A stretch of DNA of 64,000 bases from Rhinopomastus cyanomelas (lineage: Eukaryota > Chordata > Aves > Bucerotiformes > Rhinopomastidae): contig VXBP01003493.1 in the NCBI GenBank assembly GCA_013400115.1, forward strand, positions 124,001 through 188,000. Reading direction: 5' to 3'. A model generated the notes under the pieces. That model had not been told where the DNA came from. It saw only the letters and a program-made list of their open reading frames with translations, and searched no databases. Positions 49,637-62,159 of the stretch are shown one piece after another. A program made the translations under genes and the position numbers. The stretch's first letter is position 1; every line of letters begins with the position of its first letter.

Positions 49637-52600
49637 CCTCTTTTACATGTTGGACAGTTGCGTGATTGATGTCTGAATTTTATTATCCTTTAACTACCCC
49701 TCCCTCCCTCTTGATTACATCGTTGTGTAATAGCCTGGTTGTCATTGGAGATGGCATAAATTCTTCTATTTCTTATACTAGAGTAGCACTGTGTGGCATT
49801 TTATTAAAATCTGCATGCATTCTCACTAGAAAATAATGCATTTTGAGATTACCTAGTCTCCATTTAGTTTCCAAATACTTTGTTTAATAGATTTTAAACC
49901 TGAAGAGTGAAATAGGGCAGCTCTCTGACCTTCATAGCACAGAGCACTGTGCTTTATATTAATATTGAGGATTGAGTGTAATTATTTTAAAGATAAATCA
50001 TTTTGGTCCCCTGGAAATAAAATTCTTGTGCACTGAAGGAGCCAACCACAGTGCCAGCAATGCCTAAGGCACTTGCTGTGGCAAGGAATGTTAGATGGGA
50101 AATGAGGATGAATCAAACTGCTGCAGAAAAGAGCAAAAAAGCCTCAAGTGCCACCAGACAGCAGCCTCCTCCACAACCCTAGATCCTTCTTGTCCTCTTG
50201 TGGTAAGCAAGATACATTAATCTGGTATCACAGAGGGGCTTCTCTGTGCCAGCTAAGAGACTGGACTAAGCAGCTGCCATTCCATTTGATCTCCACTGTT
50301 CCTGAAGAAGAGCAAGGGAGAGGAATAACAGAAAAAAACTCAAATCACATCCAGCTGTATATTAGAGGAAACATTACTTTCAAGTTGTGTGGCTTAATGC
50401 TAGACATCACACTGCAGGTGCTCAGAGTCTATAGAGGACCATACCAGTAGTCTTCCTCATTACCTGTAAGGAAAAACTGTTTAGGAAATCCAGTGCTAAA
50501 AGTAATTACTGCAGATAACAATTTTGGTTGCCTTCATAAAAGCTCTAGAATCAAACATTAAGTTTCTTAAGAATGAAACATTAATTTGAATGAGCCTCAA
50601 TTAAACATCTGGAACAAAAACTAAGGTTCCAAAAAGAAAATAAATCTTTCTATAGTTTCTATAGCATGAATGAATCTACCATCTAGTGAGGTGTTCTCTT
50701 GTTGGTCAGAAATGACAGAAACCTGCTTAAGTTCAGTGTTCAGATTTTGGGTTGTACTGCATCTCTGTTAGCAGGTGTAAAGGTCCACATCTGGCTTGTG
50801 TTTTTGCAATTTCCTTGTTGTGCATAGTGATCTAGTCTTTTCTTGCCGTAACTCAAGAGGTTGTGTTCTTCAGATGGCCAGTCACAATGCTGCTTCCCTG
50901 TTTCCTGAATGGTTGTCTGTCTGTTTTCTAAACCCCTCTACTTCAAGTCTGAACATGAGAACCTGTTTTTTCTGTTCTGTGGTACTAGAGTCCTGACCAG
51001 CAATGTGGACAGAAGTAGGGATCTTTCTGCCTGATGCCAGCAGCCCTGGTCCAATCTCAAGTGTTGAACAGATGTCATAGGTTAAAAAACCCTGAAGACA
51101 AAATTAACCAATTACTTTAGCTAAGGTGCTAATAGACTGAAATAAAAACAATACATGAGGATTTTGGGGGGGAAAATGAACTATTTATGAATTGCAGGCA
51201 AAAACCAAACCTAACTCAGCATCAGCAGGCATTTTAAAGTCCAGCTGTCTGTTCTGTATGCTTCCATGTCAGTGCTCCATTTCCCAGATGGTGATTCCTA
51301 TGGCCATGAACAAGGGCAGAACTCTCTCCATTTCAGCAAACCATGGAATCTAGACAGAATCTTCTTTTTGATGTTCTCCAAGGTATCACACTCACTGTGT
51401 TTGCCACATTTCCGAGGCAAAATGGCTGCTAAATTCAGCACTCAGTGCCATGTGCATCCTCGGCAAAATACAGATGAGAAGTGAAGGAGGGGCCAGAAAC
51501 CTAAAACAAACTCCAGATCCCTTCAGCTGGCACAAATCCCCTCAGTTCTCAGAAAACACATAAATTAAGCTTGCCGTTTCGGCTTGCAGGTTTCACGATA
51601 AACTGCCACAGTTTTGAGCCAGCACAACAGGCAGTGGGTAGAAGCAGATCTCCCATATCCCACCCACTGTGTGGCTGGATTCCCTGGAAATCAGTGGCAG
51701 ATGCTCAGCCCAGTTGAAATCTTAGTCACCTGTAGTGGAAAGGAAGGCAATGCAGCACCTCTGGTTTTCCATACCTGACCAGAGCCTGTTTTGAAGAGGA
51801 TGTTATTGTCTTTGCTGTGAATATACAAGCACGCCTGGTTTGCCATTGAGGTGGTACTCATGAACGTACTTTTCAGGTGGTGACATCAGTCAAGACCACA
51901 TTCTGCGTGCTTCTGGAGGGTTTTTACATACCAGTTGCCTTTTTCTTCATATGAGCTTGCTCCACTACTCTTTTGAAGCATGGTTGTTGGTAGAGCCTTC
52001 TTGATGTAGTACATGAGAAAGACATGATAATATGAAAATGCTGGAGTTGGCATCTCTAGTCAGAGAATGTGAAATGCTCCTTTTTCTAGGAAAATGTTTT
52101 CATTTAGATAAATGAAAATCCTATTGTTTGGCTGAGGGGTGGCCTCACACATGGACGAAAGGTTAAGAAGCGCAAAGGCTTATCCGTTTGGCATGTAGGA
52201 TTCAAAACAAGGCATATTGCCAGTAACCTCAACCAGAGCAGAGGACACAATTTTAAATAAAGTTCTTAATGGCATTTTTTAAATGAGCAGGAAGTTTTCT
52301 TTCTCTAATCAGAACCTAGATAATTTAAATATCTTTCTTTGGTAATATCCTGACATTGTCTGTGGATGGGGGACCCCCAGAGGAAAAAGATAAGTGATAA
52401 CGGCTGCCTGTGTCAGCCTGTTCCCAAAAGAGATCATGAATCCAACAGACATCAGAGAGAGTCTGCCTGACAGAGGGGTGTGTGCTCAGAAACCAAATTG
52501 CAGGATTGGGATCTAAATAAGATTGTGATCTTTGACTTCTAGTCTCTGGTATGACATTTCTCTGGTTAGTTTAGTGTTTGAGATCTGGCAGTGTACCCTC

Positions 52601-54041
52601 TCTCAGATCACATAGGACTCTTCTTTCTATGTAAAATCAGAAACTTAAAATTAAAAAACAGACAAACAAACCCCAGAAAACCAAACCCTGACTTAAACCC
52701 AACAAATAGGCAGTACTTTTCACTTTTCAGGAGTTTCAGGAGAACACAGCACTGATGATACAGATTCTGAAGGAAACTGTTCCTAAATTGGGAGCTCATG
52801 GCAAGTTGTGAGTCTGAGAGCAGTTGTGACTGCAGAAATAGTTGTCTTAAGTTTACCTGTATTTCAGAGCAAACTGTATGGTTCATAAAGCAGATGACAT
52901 TGGGAAGGTTTCCTCAGAGAAAGGTTAGACTTAGTAAAATATCAAAAATCGGATTAAGGAGAAGGATCGTGTTCTGGATTGGAATGCTAACATGTACAGG
53001 CTACAGGTTTTTTATCTTTTCTTATTTCACTTCCCGAAATTATAACCTTAGAGATACCAGACTTTTTATGTAGCTGACAATAAATTTAATACTAGAAAAC
53101 TGAGAGGGAGTGACACTTAAGCAGCTCTTTTACTGTAACTTGTAGTTTAGGTTTGCACTCATTTGAAAAATAAGTAAAACAGGATTGCTGAGAGAAGACA
53201 AATGTCATGGTAAGAGATTTAGGCCAGACTTACTTGAGCATACACACAGAGCAACTTAGACCTCTTAGATGAATGTAACCCTGCATTTGCTGTTTTCCTA
53301 CTAACCCTTTCCCACATTGCTTTGAGATGCTTCAAGTCAAATTGATTTCCCAGATGGCTTGCACTGTTTAGCCTTTGTGAGTGACCTGTTCCTAGTTGCG
53401 CTTTCAGTCTTTTTGCCCATCCAGACAGGATAACTTTGCCTGTGGTTTATCTCTTGTATCTGCTTCATCCCCACTCTTCTGCTCAGAGTATCAAGTTTGT
53501 GAGACATTTTAAGGACTCGGTTCCTTAGCTAATGATGCCTACTAAGGAGTTTTTTCTAATTAAAAACTTATTTTAGTATACCTACTGTTTTGGTCTAAGG
53601 TTTTCCTATTAATTTGAGGTCAGACTGATCTCGGATGGCTTCCTGTCTTTGCTCTGTTCTTGCCCTTCAGTGCTCCTGTTCTTCAAAAACACCTGAATAT
53701 CTTCTACCAATTCTGAAACTGTATAGCTCTAAGTTTTCTTTTCATAGATTGTTCTCGTCCCTCTCATTGATTGTGAGGGGGCATTCTTCAACAATTTCTA
53801 TCTACTTTAAAGCTTGTAATCATTCTGTTGTGGAAATTGCTGTGGTAATGCAGATTTAGTGTTCATGATTTTGCTGCTGCACTAGATAAGAATTAAAAGG
53901 AGCCATTGTGTGGAAGAAAGCCCCTAAGTAAGCAAGCTGTATACATTTCACAACTATGTCAGGAAAGGTAACATATGAAAAGGAATTAGGATTGTTCAGG
54001 CTGCTAGGATCTTCTCAGGAAAAGAAAAAGTCTTAAATATT

Positions 54042-54080
54042 GAAGAAGGAAAAAAAGAAAAGAAAGGAAAAAAAGAGGGA
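54042..54080 (+). repeat. Purine-only tract
   Basis: 39 consecutive G/A bases (GAAGAAGGAAAAAAAGAAAA and on), low-complexity sequence of the type that can form triplex DNA. Confidence 0.8.
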
Positions 54081-56257
54081 CAAAAAGGCCCGTATGGGAT
54101 CTAGGAACTATGATTTCGATCAACAGTTCCACTCTGTTGCTTTTCAGCAATGCCAATCTTCCATCTTTGGTCACGACCTTTGCAGTTTCTGTTTGGAAGC
54201 AGGATTTTGGAAACTTTTATCCTTTCTTATCCGAAAGAGAGGAAGATGCAGGCAGTAGCCCTTACATAGCTGTAGAGTGAAGGATAAAGGAATTTTCTAC
54301 TGGAGATACCCATGGTCAGCTCTTTTGTTTGGTGAAAATTTTCTTTTGTCAGTCTTTGTCTCTTGATGAATTTAAGCGGTAGTCTCTATTCTAGAATTTG
54401 TAAGATATTTTTGATAGCATGTGATAGATATCTGTAAGGAATTAAATAGATTTGATACTTCCCTTGTTTTATTATCATCTTCCTCGATTAGTATTTAATA
54501 TTCCAGAGCTCCTTGGTTCCTTGTTCTGTGTGGTTGTTTTAGAAAAGCCTAAACTTTCATTGTACTGAAATTGCTAATCATAATGTTCAGCTCATCCTCT
54601 TTTTTAAATGCATGACCCATTATTCTTAACCACATCTGTTTTTCAGCATTCTTCGCTAGGCAATTCAAAGTGGGAAACATTAACTTCACAGCTATCTGGG
54701 TTTGGATTGAAGTATTTTGTTCCAGCATATTTAGAAAATAAAAGCTTATATTGTGTCTTGTCCTCATGTTTGTAAATACATAAATACATACGTTTTCTTC
54801 CTTTGGTAAACATGGCTACCTTTCACCTGAATAAGACTTCACAAGTCGCTTGGTGTTTACGGCAAGGTTTCTAAGAGACACTTGTGTACACTGGTGTATG
54901 AACACTATTTTTCAATATACGTAGTTTTCTTTGACTACTAAATGCAGAAGTGGGAACAAGTCCAGAATTTTTAATAGCTAGAATGTATTTCATGCTGATC
55001 CCCTTTAAATTAGCATCCTTCACTACCAAATTCTAAAGCGAGGGCTATGATGATGATGAGTTGCTCTAATGGATTTTTTTTTGTTCAGGGCTGCCTGATA
55101 TACTTAGATTTTCTGTACTGTAGGATTCAGAGAGGCGGCCTCTAATTATACAAAAGCCTGATATATTTCTGACTAAAATGCCTTTAGGACAGAGGTTCTG
55201 ATATTTTTGTGCTAGATTCTGGCATCTTTTTAAAATGTATGTTTCTCAGCATGATCAGTTGTGTCATTTCAGTGTTGAAATTCACAACAGGGATTGTAAG
55301 TTCTTGGTTTTTTTTCTTGGTGTTACGTCTTGCTGGCTTAGGGCTTGCACCTAAAGAAGTTCTTAACATCCTTACACACAGTAGTAATATAACACAAGTG
55401 TATCTCCAGCACTGTTCCGTAGAAAATATTGCATATATATGGGAAGGAGGCCTTGTGCTCTTCTGGGCAACACGTGAAGAAATGAGTTGTATATGGAGTG
55501 CAAACATCTTGCTTGTTAGCTGCTGAATTCCCCTGACAGAAAAACGGAGTTTGCAAAATAAACATCTGTTGCCTTGGGGAATGGAGTAGGGTGAAATAGG
55601 GTACTTCGCACAAGAACAACAGAATTTCCAAAGATGAGGGTGAGAAAAATAGAAGGGGGAGAGTGGGAAAGAAAAGCAGGAGGGATGTACTTTTCGGAAG
55701 ATCAAGGTGACTGTAAGTGAAAAATTCAGAGGAGTGGCTGGGTGGAACCATTGCTGGGTCTTTTCCACACAGCATTGCATTTAAGTCATAGTTATTGAAG
55801 GACAACAGCTGCTACTTCAAAGCATGAGGCAGAGAAACTGTTGGAGGGGCAGAAAAATAATTGTAGATACAGAGGAATGTCTTCCAGAGGGACTGTCTTG
55901 CACAAGCCACTACACTTTATGTAACTGGTGACACAATGCATGGTTTAGTCATAGGAGTGCTGCAGAGTGGGCAAATGCTGTACATCTGGAAGCATTAAAA
56001 CAAGTAATTAGTTTCTGGAAAAACAGAAAATTACTTAATGAAAATACAGTCCATCATGTTAACGTCTCATTGCTTGTCTATGAGAGTATGGTTCTCCCAA
56101 ATGCCTTAACCATCACTTTGCTTCTCACACCTGCCAGCTGTATTTTGGGACTGTAGAGTCAGGACTGACAAGGGGCTGTGACAGTTTTGCCCCTTGAGGA
56201 AAACAGCTAGAGAGTAAAGGAAGGATGTTCCTCTCTCCCCACTGTTCACAGTCTGCA

Positions 56258-56707
56258 TCCACAAGGATGACTAGAGGGTTGGAGCATCTCTCCCATGAGG
56301 ACACTCTGAGGGAATTTAGGTCTGTTCAGCCTAGAGAAGAGAAACCTCCAGGAGGACCATATGGCAGCCTTCAAGCACCTGAAGGGGACATATAGGAAAG
56401 CTGGAGAGGGACTTTTTACAAAGGACTGTAATAACAGGACATGAGAAAATTACTCCGAACTCCAAAAGGGTAGATTTTTATTAGAATTTAGGAAGAAGTT
56501 CCTCATTATGAGGGTGGTGGGGCACTGGAGCAGGTTGTGTAGGAAAGTTGTGGATGCCCCCTCCCTGAATGTGGTTAAGGCCCAGTCAGATGGAGCTCTG
56601 GACAACCTGGTCTAGTGAGAGGTTTGGTTCCGCCACCGGCAGGGGGTTTAGAACTAGATGATCTCTGAGGTCCCTTCCAACCTAAGCCATTCTTTGATTC
56701 TGTGATC
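56258..56707 (+). mobile_element. CR1 LINE 3' part, sense
   Basis: From GACTAGAGGGTTGGAGCATC through GGCAGCCTTCAAGCACCTG and GAGGGTGGTGGGGCACTGG to GAGGTCCCTTCCAACCTAAG, ending CTTTGATTCTGTGATCATG. One of the longer copies (about 450 bp). Confidence 0.92.
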
Positions 56708-57078
56708 ATGTTTGTCCTGTGCTTTAAAGGTAAGGAACTGGTCCTGTGGCATTTCAGCATCTTGGTTGGAGATAATCAGGGAAGCCCTGTGCTAGCTGGG
56801 ATAGCCTCCCACCAGGATTCAAAGTCTCTAACTAATTCTATCACCCGCTTTCTTCTTGGGCTTCTGTCACAGCAGATTTCTTCCATTCCTTTGCTACACA
56901 GAGTGATAAACGTTTTGGGGAAGAGGCGAGGGAACACAGCCTGCTTCCAGCCTCTCTCTCTCCCTGTGGCTGCTAGAGAAAGCTGGCTAAAGCACTGCAA
57001 GGCAGGGCCCTTGCAGAGTTACGCCGCGGTGCTGTCCGTGACTGATACACAATGCTTGATAGCACACTTATTTTAGGC
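56708..57078. other. Intron 1 spacer between two sense CR1 copies
   Basis: 370 bases, moderately GC-rich, containing a 124-codon + frame (56702-57076) that runs from the CR1 tail. No domain is recognised. Confidence 0.4.
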
Positions 57079-57447
57079 AGAGGGAAGCTGTTTAGTCCAA
57101 GGGGAAGGTGGCTGAGGGGAAACCTTATCGCCTTCTTCAGTTACCTGTAGAAATGTAGGTGCTGGTCTCTTCTCACAGCTAGTTAGTGATAGAACAAGAG
57201 AGAAGGGCTTCAAGCTGCAAGGGGAGGTCTAGGCTGGACATTAGGAAGAAGTTTTTTACTGTAAGAGTAGTCAGGCATTGGAACAGGCTGCCCAGGTAGG
57301 CGGTTGAGTCACTATCCCTGGATGTGTTTAAAGGACATTTAATGTCGTGCTTAGAGATTTGGTCTGAAGGTGGACATGGTATAGTAGGGTCAGTGTTGGA
57401 CTTGATGATCTCAAGAGTCTTTTCCAACCTGAATGATTCTGTGATTT
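57079..57447 (+). mobile_element. CR1 LINE 3' part, sense, just before exon 2
   Basis: GCTGAGGGGAAACCTTATCG, GGAAGAAGTTTTTTACTGTA, GGAACAGGCTGCCCAGGTAG, TTTTCCAACCTGAATGATTC and TGTGATTTA end. It lies 345 bases from the exon 2 acceptor, in the sense orientation. Its CR1 subtype carries GACTTGATGATCTCAAGAG. Confidence 0.92.
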
Positions 57448-57791
57448 AGAATTATGATGCTTTTGTGTGTGAGAGTAATGTTTTGCCTGTCTGAGGCAAT
57501 ACTGGCTGCCTCTGGTGCATGTGGGTCATAGGCGGAATAGAGATGCCTCCATGGCAGCAAGGCAATAATGCACAACCTCTTCTGGCTTGTGGCAGAATCT
57601 GCAGTGTCTCTAAAGAGTGACTGCCTGAAATGGAGAACTGCAGGCCAGGACAAGAAGTCATGCTTGGCACCAAAGTGTCAAGAGCACTGAGCCCACTGTC
57701 CTTTTGGTCATTGGTATGCTAGCATGTTCTAACACCTGCTTCCTGCAGCAGCTTTTTGGACGATAATTGCTGTGGTTGTTTGTCGTTACAG
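57448..57791 (+). other. End of intron 1 and exon 2 acceptor
   Basis: 344 bases between the CR1 and exon 2. The last 25 bases are T/G-rich and end in TCGTTACAG, a usable but not very pyrimidine-rich acceptor. Confidence 0.6.
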
Positions 57792-58019
57792 AAGTAACAC
57801 TGAAGGTCCATGTAAGTGATGCCAGCACACATCAGCCAGTAACTGAAGCCTTCATTGAGATTTTTACCAACCAGATCTGCATTGCATCTGGAACCTCAGG
57901 AGCAGATGGCACTGCCTTCCTCAAGTTTCAGTATAAGTTGGGCAATCAGCTGATAGTGACTGCTAGTAAAAATGCGTATGTGCCAAATTCTGCACCATGG
58001 AAACCTGTAAGATTGCCTG
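57792..58019 (+). CDS. FAM171A1: FAM171A1 coding exon 2: start of extracellular FAM171 domain
   Basis: The exon is 228 bp, exactly 76 codons, phase 1 at both ends. It completes the split Glu codon and reads EVTLKVHVSDASTHQP, then EIFTNQ, SGTSGADGTAFLKFQYKLG, IVTASKNAYVPNSAPWKP and VRLP. This is the conserved N-terminal part of the FAM171 domain, a beta-rich extracellular module with a carboxypeptidase-regulatory-like appearance (VTASKNAYVPNS resembles the repeated strands of that fold; this is inference). The acceptor is at 57790-57791 (TTACAG) after a T/G-rich tract, and the donor is CTG|GTAAGA at 58020. A Cys in the TNQICIAS stretch (about residue 57) sits where I recall Ser in mammals. A CR1 copy ends about 345 bp upstream of the acceptor. 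Confidence 0.96.
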
Positions 58020-59204
58020 GTAAGAGATCTTTATTTTTGTTCTGAGGTAAGATTTTGCAGCTAAAGGAAGTCACACAGATCTGTATGATTTGTTTTAATG
58101 TTCACAGTCCTGGGTGGGAAGAACATCTGTGCGTTTCCAAAAAAGCTAACTTTTCAGTTGAACTGTGGCATCAGGGCTGTCCAAAGATTTACTTTCCTGT
58201 TGCCTATCCTCCAAACAATGCTATCTCAGTTTACAAACAAGTATTGGTGCTTTTGCAACTCCACAGAAAATACAAGTTGATTCCAGAGCTTTTCTTTGTG
58301 GAAACTCTGCAGCCAAGTACTTTGTTTCAGCATCTGTGATGTACTCATTCATTTTTCTCCCTTGGTGCAGCAACAGCTGTTGCACTTTACACTACAGTGT
58401 GCAAAAATGTCCTGTCCTGTCAGTTCTTGGCTGTATCCGTAGGACAGTTTTAATCTGCAGTTATGTTACCCAGGTGTAAGGACTTTTCTGACTTAAATCA
58501 GCATAATTTGTTTCTTCCACAGGCAGACAAGTGGTCTAGGAGCATACTGGCTTGTTAGTTTTCATCAGAATAGCTCAACATATTATGGAAAGTGGGAGGC
58601 ATTACATTAGTTGTACAGGATGGGAAACTGAATCCTGAAGACTGTTTCTGTACTGCTAAATAGAACAGATCAAGGGTGCTTTCAGACCTTGAGTTGTTAC
58701 ATTAAGATGAAAGTCATATCCCAAACTTTTCCCAGTTTGTCTTTCCTCTAATTCTGAGCCACAGTTAGGGTCTGGTCCCAGTCATGTGTGATACCAGAAG
58801 TATCACTTCATAATTGATCATTAGCATAGACCAGAGCCATGCCAGGTTTAAGTCTGCTAATATTTAAATAGTATAAATGATCATGGGGCAGTGCTTAATC
58901 CTGTGCCTTGGCTTATTTCATTGGTATTAACATAAGGACTGTTAATAATGGCAAGGTCAACCAACAAATGTATTTCCAGATGGGGAAAGGAACTTGAATC
59001 TCTTTAAACTCAGAATTATGCTTTAGGCATTTCAACATGGTGTTTGCTTTGCTGCATTTGCTTGTTGCAGATAAGGTAGACTGATTTCTTCCACAATTCC
59101 TCTACTGTATTCTGACAAATTTTCCAGCTACTTAATGGAGCTGTAGCAAAGATGAAGCCAGGCTTTTAGTTGAGTGGTAAAAGAAAAAGCAGCAACTGAA
59201 ATGA

Positions 59205-59395
59205 ATTGTAGCAAGGAGAGTTTCAAGTAAATCAAAGGGAACAATTCTTTACAGCAGTAGTCAAGGACTGGAACAGGTTGCACAGAAAGGTTGTGAAATC
59301 TTAAAGATACTCCAAACTCACTTGGATACACCCACTGTTTGGTTGAAGTAGCTTGATCTCTAGAGGTCCCTTCCAACCATAATTGCTCTGTGACA
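59205..59395 (+). mobile_element. CR1 LINE 3' end, sense
   Basis: Diverged copy: AACAATTCTTTACAGCAGTA, GACTGGAACAGGTTGCACAG, TAGAGGTCCCTTCCAACCAT, ending TTGCTCTGTGACACTG. Confidence 0.85.
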
Positions 59396-62159
59396 CTGTT
59401 TAGAAATGTCCTTGATTTTTTTCCCCAGTTTAAATACAGTGAAGTGCAGCTCCCTCAGCATACTTCATGTACATCCTTAAGAAACCATCATAAATTATGC
59501 AACAGCCTTTGCTTGCCTGAACCTTTCCTTGCCTCGTATCTCATATCATTCTGACTCTAGATCTTCTGATGCAACTTCATGCTTCCATGGCCCCAGAGTT
59601 TATTTGGTTAGATTCTTTGCTGGTTGCTTTTTTAAAATATTGGTTTTGAGGGAAGGGAATCAAACATGGCATTATTGTTTTGGTAAGACATTGATGTTTA
59701 AAGAGCAGTAATTGTATACAGTTTCTACCAAATCTTCCTTTCCATGGCTGAAATATGAGCTTAACTCAGTAAATAGATACCTTTCACATCTTATCTTCCC
59801 ACACTGAAACTGATAGATGGCTTGACATTGATTTAATTGGGAGTAGAATCCTTTGTTTTGCTTTCTGTACCTTGAACTTGATCCTTTCAGTGATTAAAGA
59901 AACAAGTTGCAACATGATAACACCCCATGTAGAATTAATAGGTTTAGTCTTCGAATTACTCCTTAAAAGGGACATTTTATAAAAGTTCAGGCCCAAGATA
60001 CTTAGGTCATTATTTTCGGTATTGACTACAATGCCTGTAGGCTTTCAAAAACTTTCCAGTAACCGTTTACTTAGCCATTTAATTCAAGTGCCCTTATTTA
60101 ACTGCCCACCATGCTTGTAACCAGCATAAAGTGGAAGTTTTGAAAACTATGTAGGGTTTTTTGGTGTTTGCTTTAGATCTGGAGTGCATGATGTGGAACA
60201 GGCAGCATATTGAAACTTAATCCTCATGCAGTCTGCGCACACACCTACAGTGGGATCCTCCTTTCCCAAAGATTTCCACAAATTAATGATACTAACAGTT
60301 TGTCACCTCACAGAGTGGATACACTGTTCTGAGCAGAATTCCACCCACAACAGTAAGCTAATCTCTTGTGCTGTGTGCTGTGGTGAATGAACTATGCACA
60401 CATTTACATCAAATGTAGACATGATAACTGTGAGGAGGGGGCAAATTTGAGAGCAATAGGGTCATAATGTTCACAGTTCAGTAACAGGACTTCTTCCACC
60501 ACAGTCAGTATGCTGAAAAGCTGTGCGGCCGACTGAACCTGTGATATTATTGTAATGGTTTTAAGGAGCAAGCGTCAAGGGTTTTCTGTTCTCATAACTT
60601 TGCAGAAAGGAACTTTTCTTATATTAACAAAAATAATTACTTCTTACATTACCAAAATATTTACCACTTAAGCAGGAGGATTATTTATTTACATAAAGAT
60701 AAATGGTAGGAGAAAAAGATTAAGATCTCTTTTTTCCATTCAACTATTTATCAGCAGAGACATGACTCCACTTATTAACAGTTCATCAATTTAACATCAG
60801 TTGAAGTGTTCATGATAGAAGATGTTCACCTCTCTGCTCTTAGCTACACGTAGATTTTTCTTTGTAAATAATTTGGAAGAAAAAGAAGTGTGACTGGTAG
60901 TCCATGTATTTAAGAGGACATTTTTGGAGCAGAGTGTGCAATGAAGAGGGGAGTTGCTGAGGCAGCAGAGCTCAGACTACCTGGTAGTAGGGTCAGCCAA
61001 AGCAAACCACAGTATTCACCATGGTGAAATATAGTTCTAGGAGCAGAGGATGCTTGTGGCATTTTTTGACACTGCTTATCTGGAAAGCAGTGACTGCAAA
61101 AGACATGCGTCGTGATCAGTGAATGGTTGAAAATAACTTTCCAGTGCAGTAGTGCAAGAAAGCAGAATAATCTGACCCTTAGCTTTAAAATAACCTTCTC
61201 ATTAGGTGAGACAGCACAGTGAGGTATTTCAGAGCTCGTCCTTGGTACAGCCACTCAGCGAAATATTTGTCCAGTTATGGATGCACACTTCAAAGAGAGT
61301 GTTTAAAACTGCAGGGTTGGACAACATAGCGTACAGGAAAAGTTCTTAGTTTATTTTCTTAACCAGAGAGAAAGCTGATGGGGTAATTTGATCATAGCAC
61401 CCACACAGAGAACAGGGAACAGGTAAGGAGAAGTCTGTGTCATGAGCTTGTATAAAAAATCAAATGGCTGGAAGAATGGAGTTTGAAGGGTAAAAAGAGT
61501 TCAGCTACCATAATCATTATTTACTAGAACATTGACATTGTGTTCTTCATCAGTGAAAACCTTTAAAAGAAAATATGATCATTTTTCTACGTGTTTTCTG
61601 GTTTAAACACAGCTATTGGATTTGAAGCACCAGTTAATTCAAGGAAAGCTGTAGTTATACAGGAGTGAGACTGCATCATCACAGTCATCTTTCTGGCCTT
61701 AAAAACTTTCTGCTTTTGTCATGCAAAGGGTTGTGCAGAAAAGTCCAAGAGGAATTTAGAGGTTATGTATCCATTGTACCTTGGTATACATGGAAGAAGT
61801 TGTTGGCGTGATTTATCATATTAAGCAACCAAATGAGTGTCCAAATGATATTAGCTTTCAGAGTGATGGCTAACACATTGTGTAACTATGGCCTTAGTAC
61901 TACTTACACCAGGCTTTCTTACTTCTGTTGCTTGATATATGTCTGTTTCACGTGCAGAGCATTGGAAAGCTACACTTAAAATAACATGATTTTGGGGGTT
62001 TTTTAATGTTTGTACATGTTGGTAAGACCGTGTTTGAGATGGTGGATCTTACTGATATGTTTCTTACAGTTTCTTTTCCTGTATTTGTCACAAACACAAA
62101 AATTTCTGGCCTTTAACAAGAGAATATATTTCTTAAAATAGAAATATTATACATTCTCT

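Larger units (their letters stand above)
44004..56257. other. Intron 1, distal AT-rich stretch
   Basis: 12 kb without recognised CR1. It contains AT-rich tracts dense in TAATTA/ATTA-type words, a POU-like palindrome and octamer (49.5-49.6 kb), an RFX-like site (49126-49138), a (TA)10 microsatellite (44805-44824) and a purine tract (54042-54080). It also holds a 198-codon minus-strand frame at 55184-55780. No exon is supported. Confidence 0.45.
5785..57791 (+). other. FAM171A1 intron 1 (52,007 bp)
   Basis: The intron runs from the GTCGGT donor at 5785 to the TTACAG acceptor ending at 57791, phase 1. Its first 750 bases remain in the CpG island. Most of the rest is AT-rich. CR1 copies fall at 6.9-7.3, 18.1-19.4, 24.5-28.6 and 56.3-57.4 kb. 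No nested gene is recognised on either strand. Confidence 0.85.
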
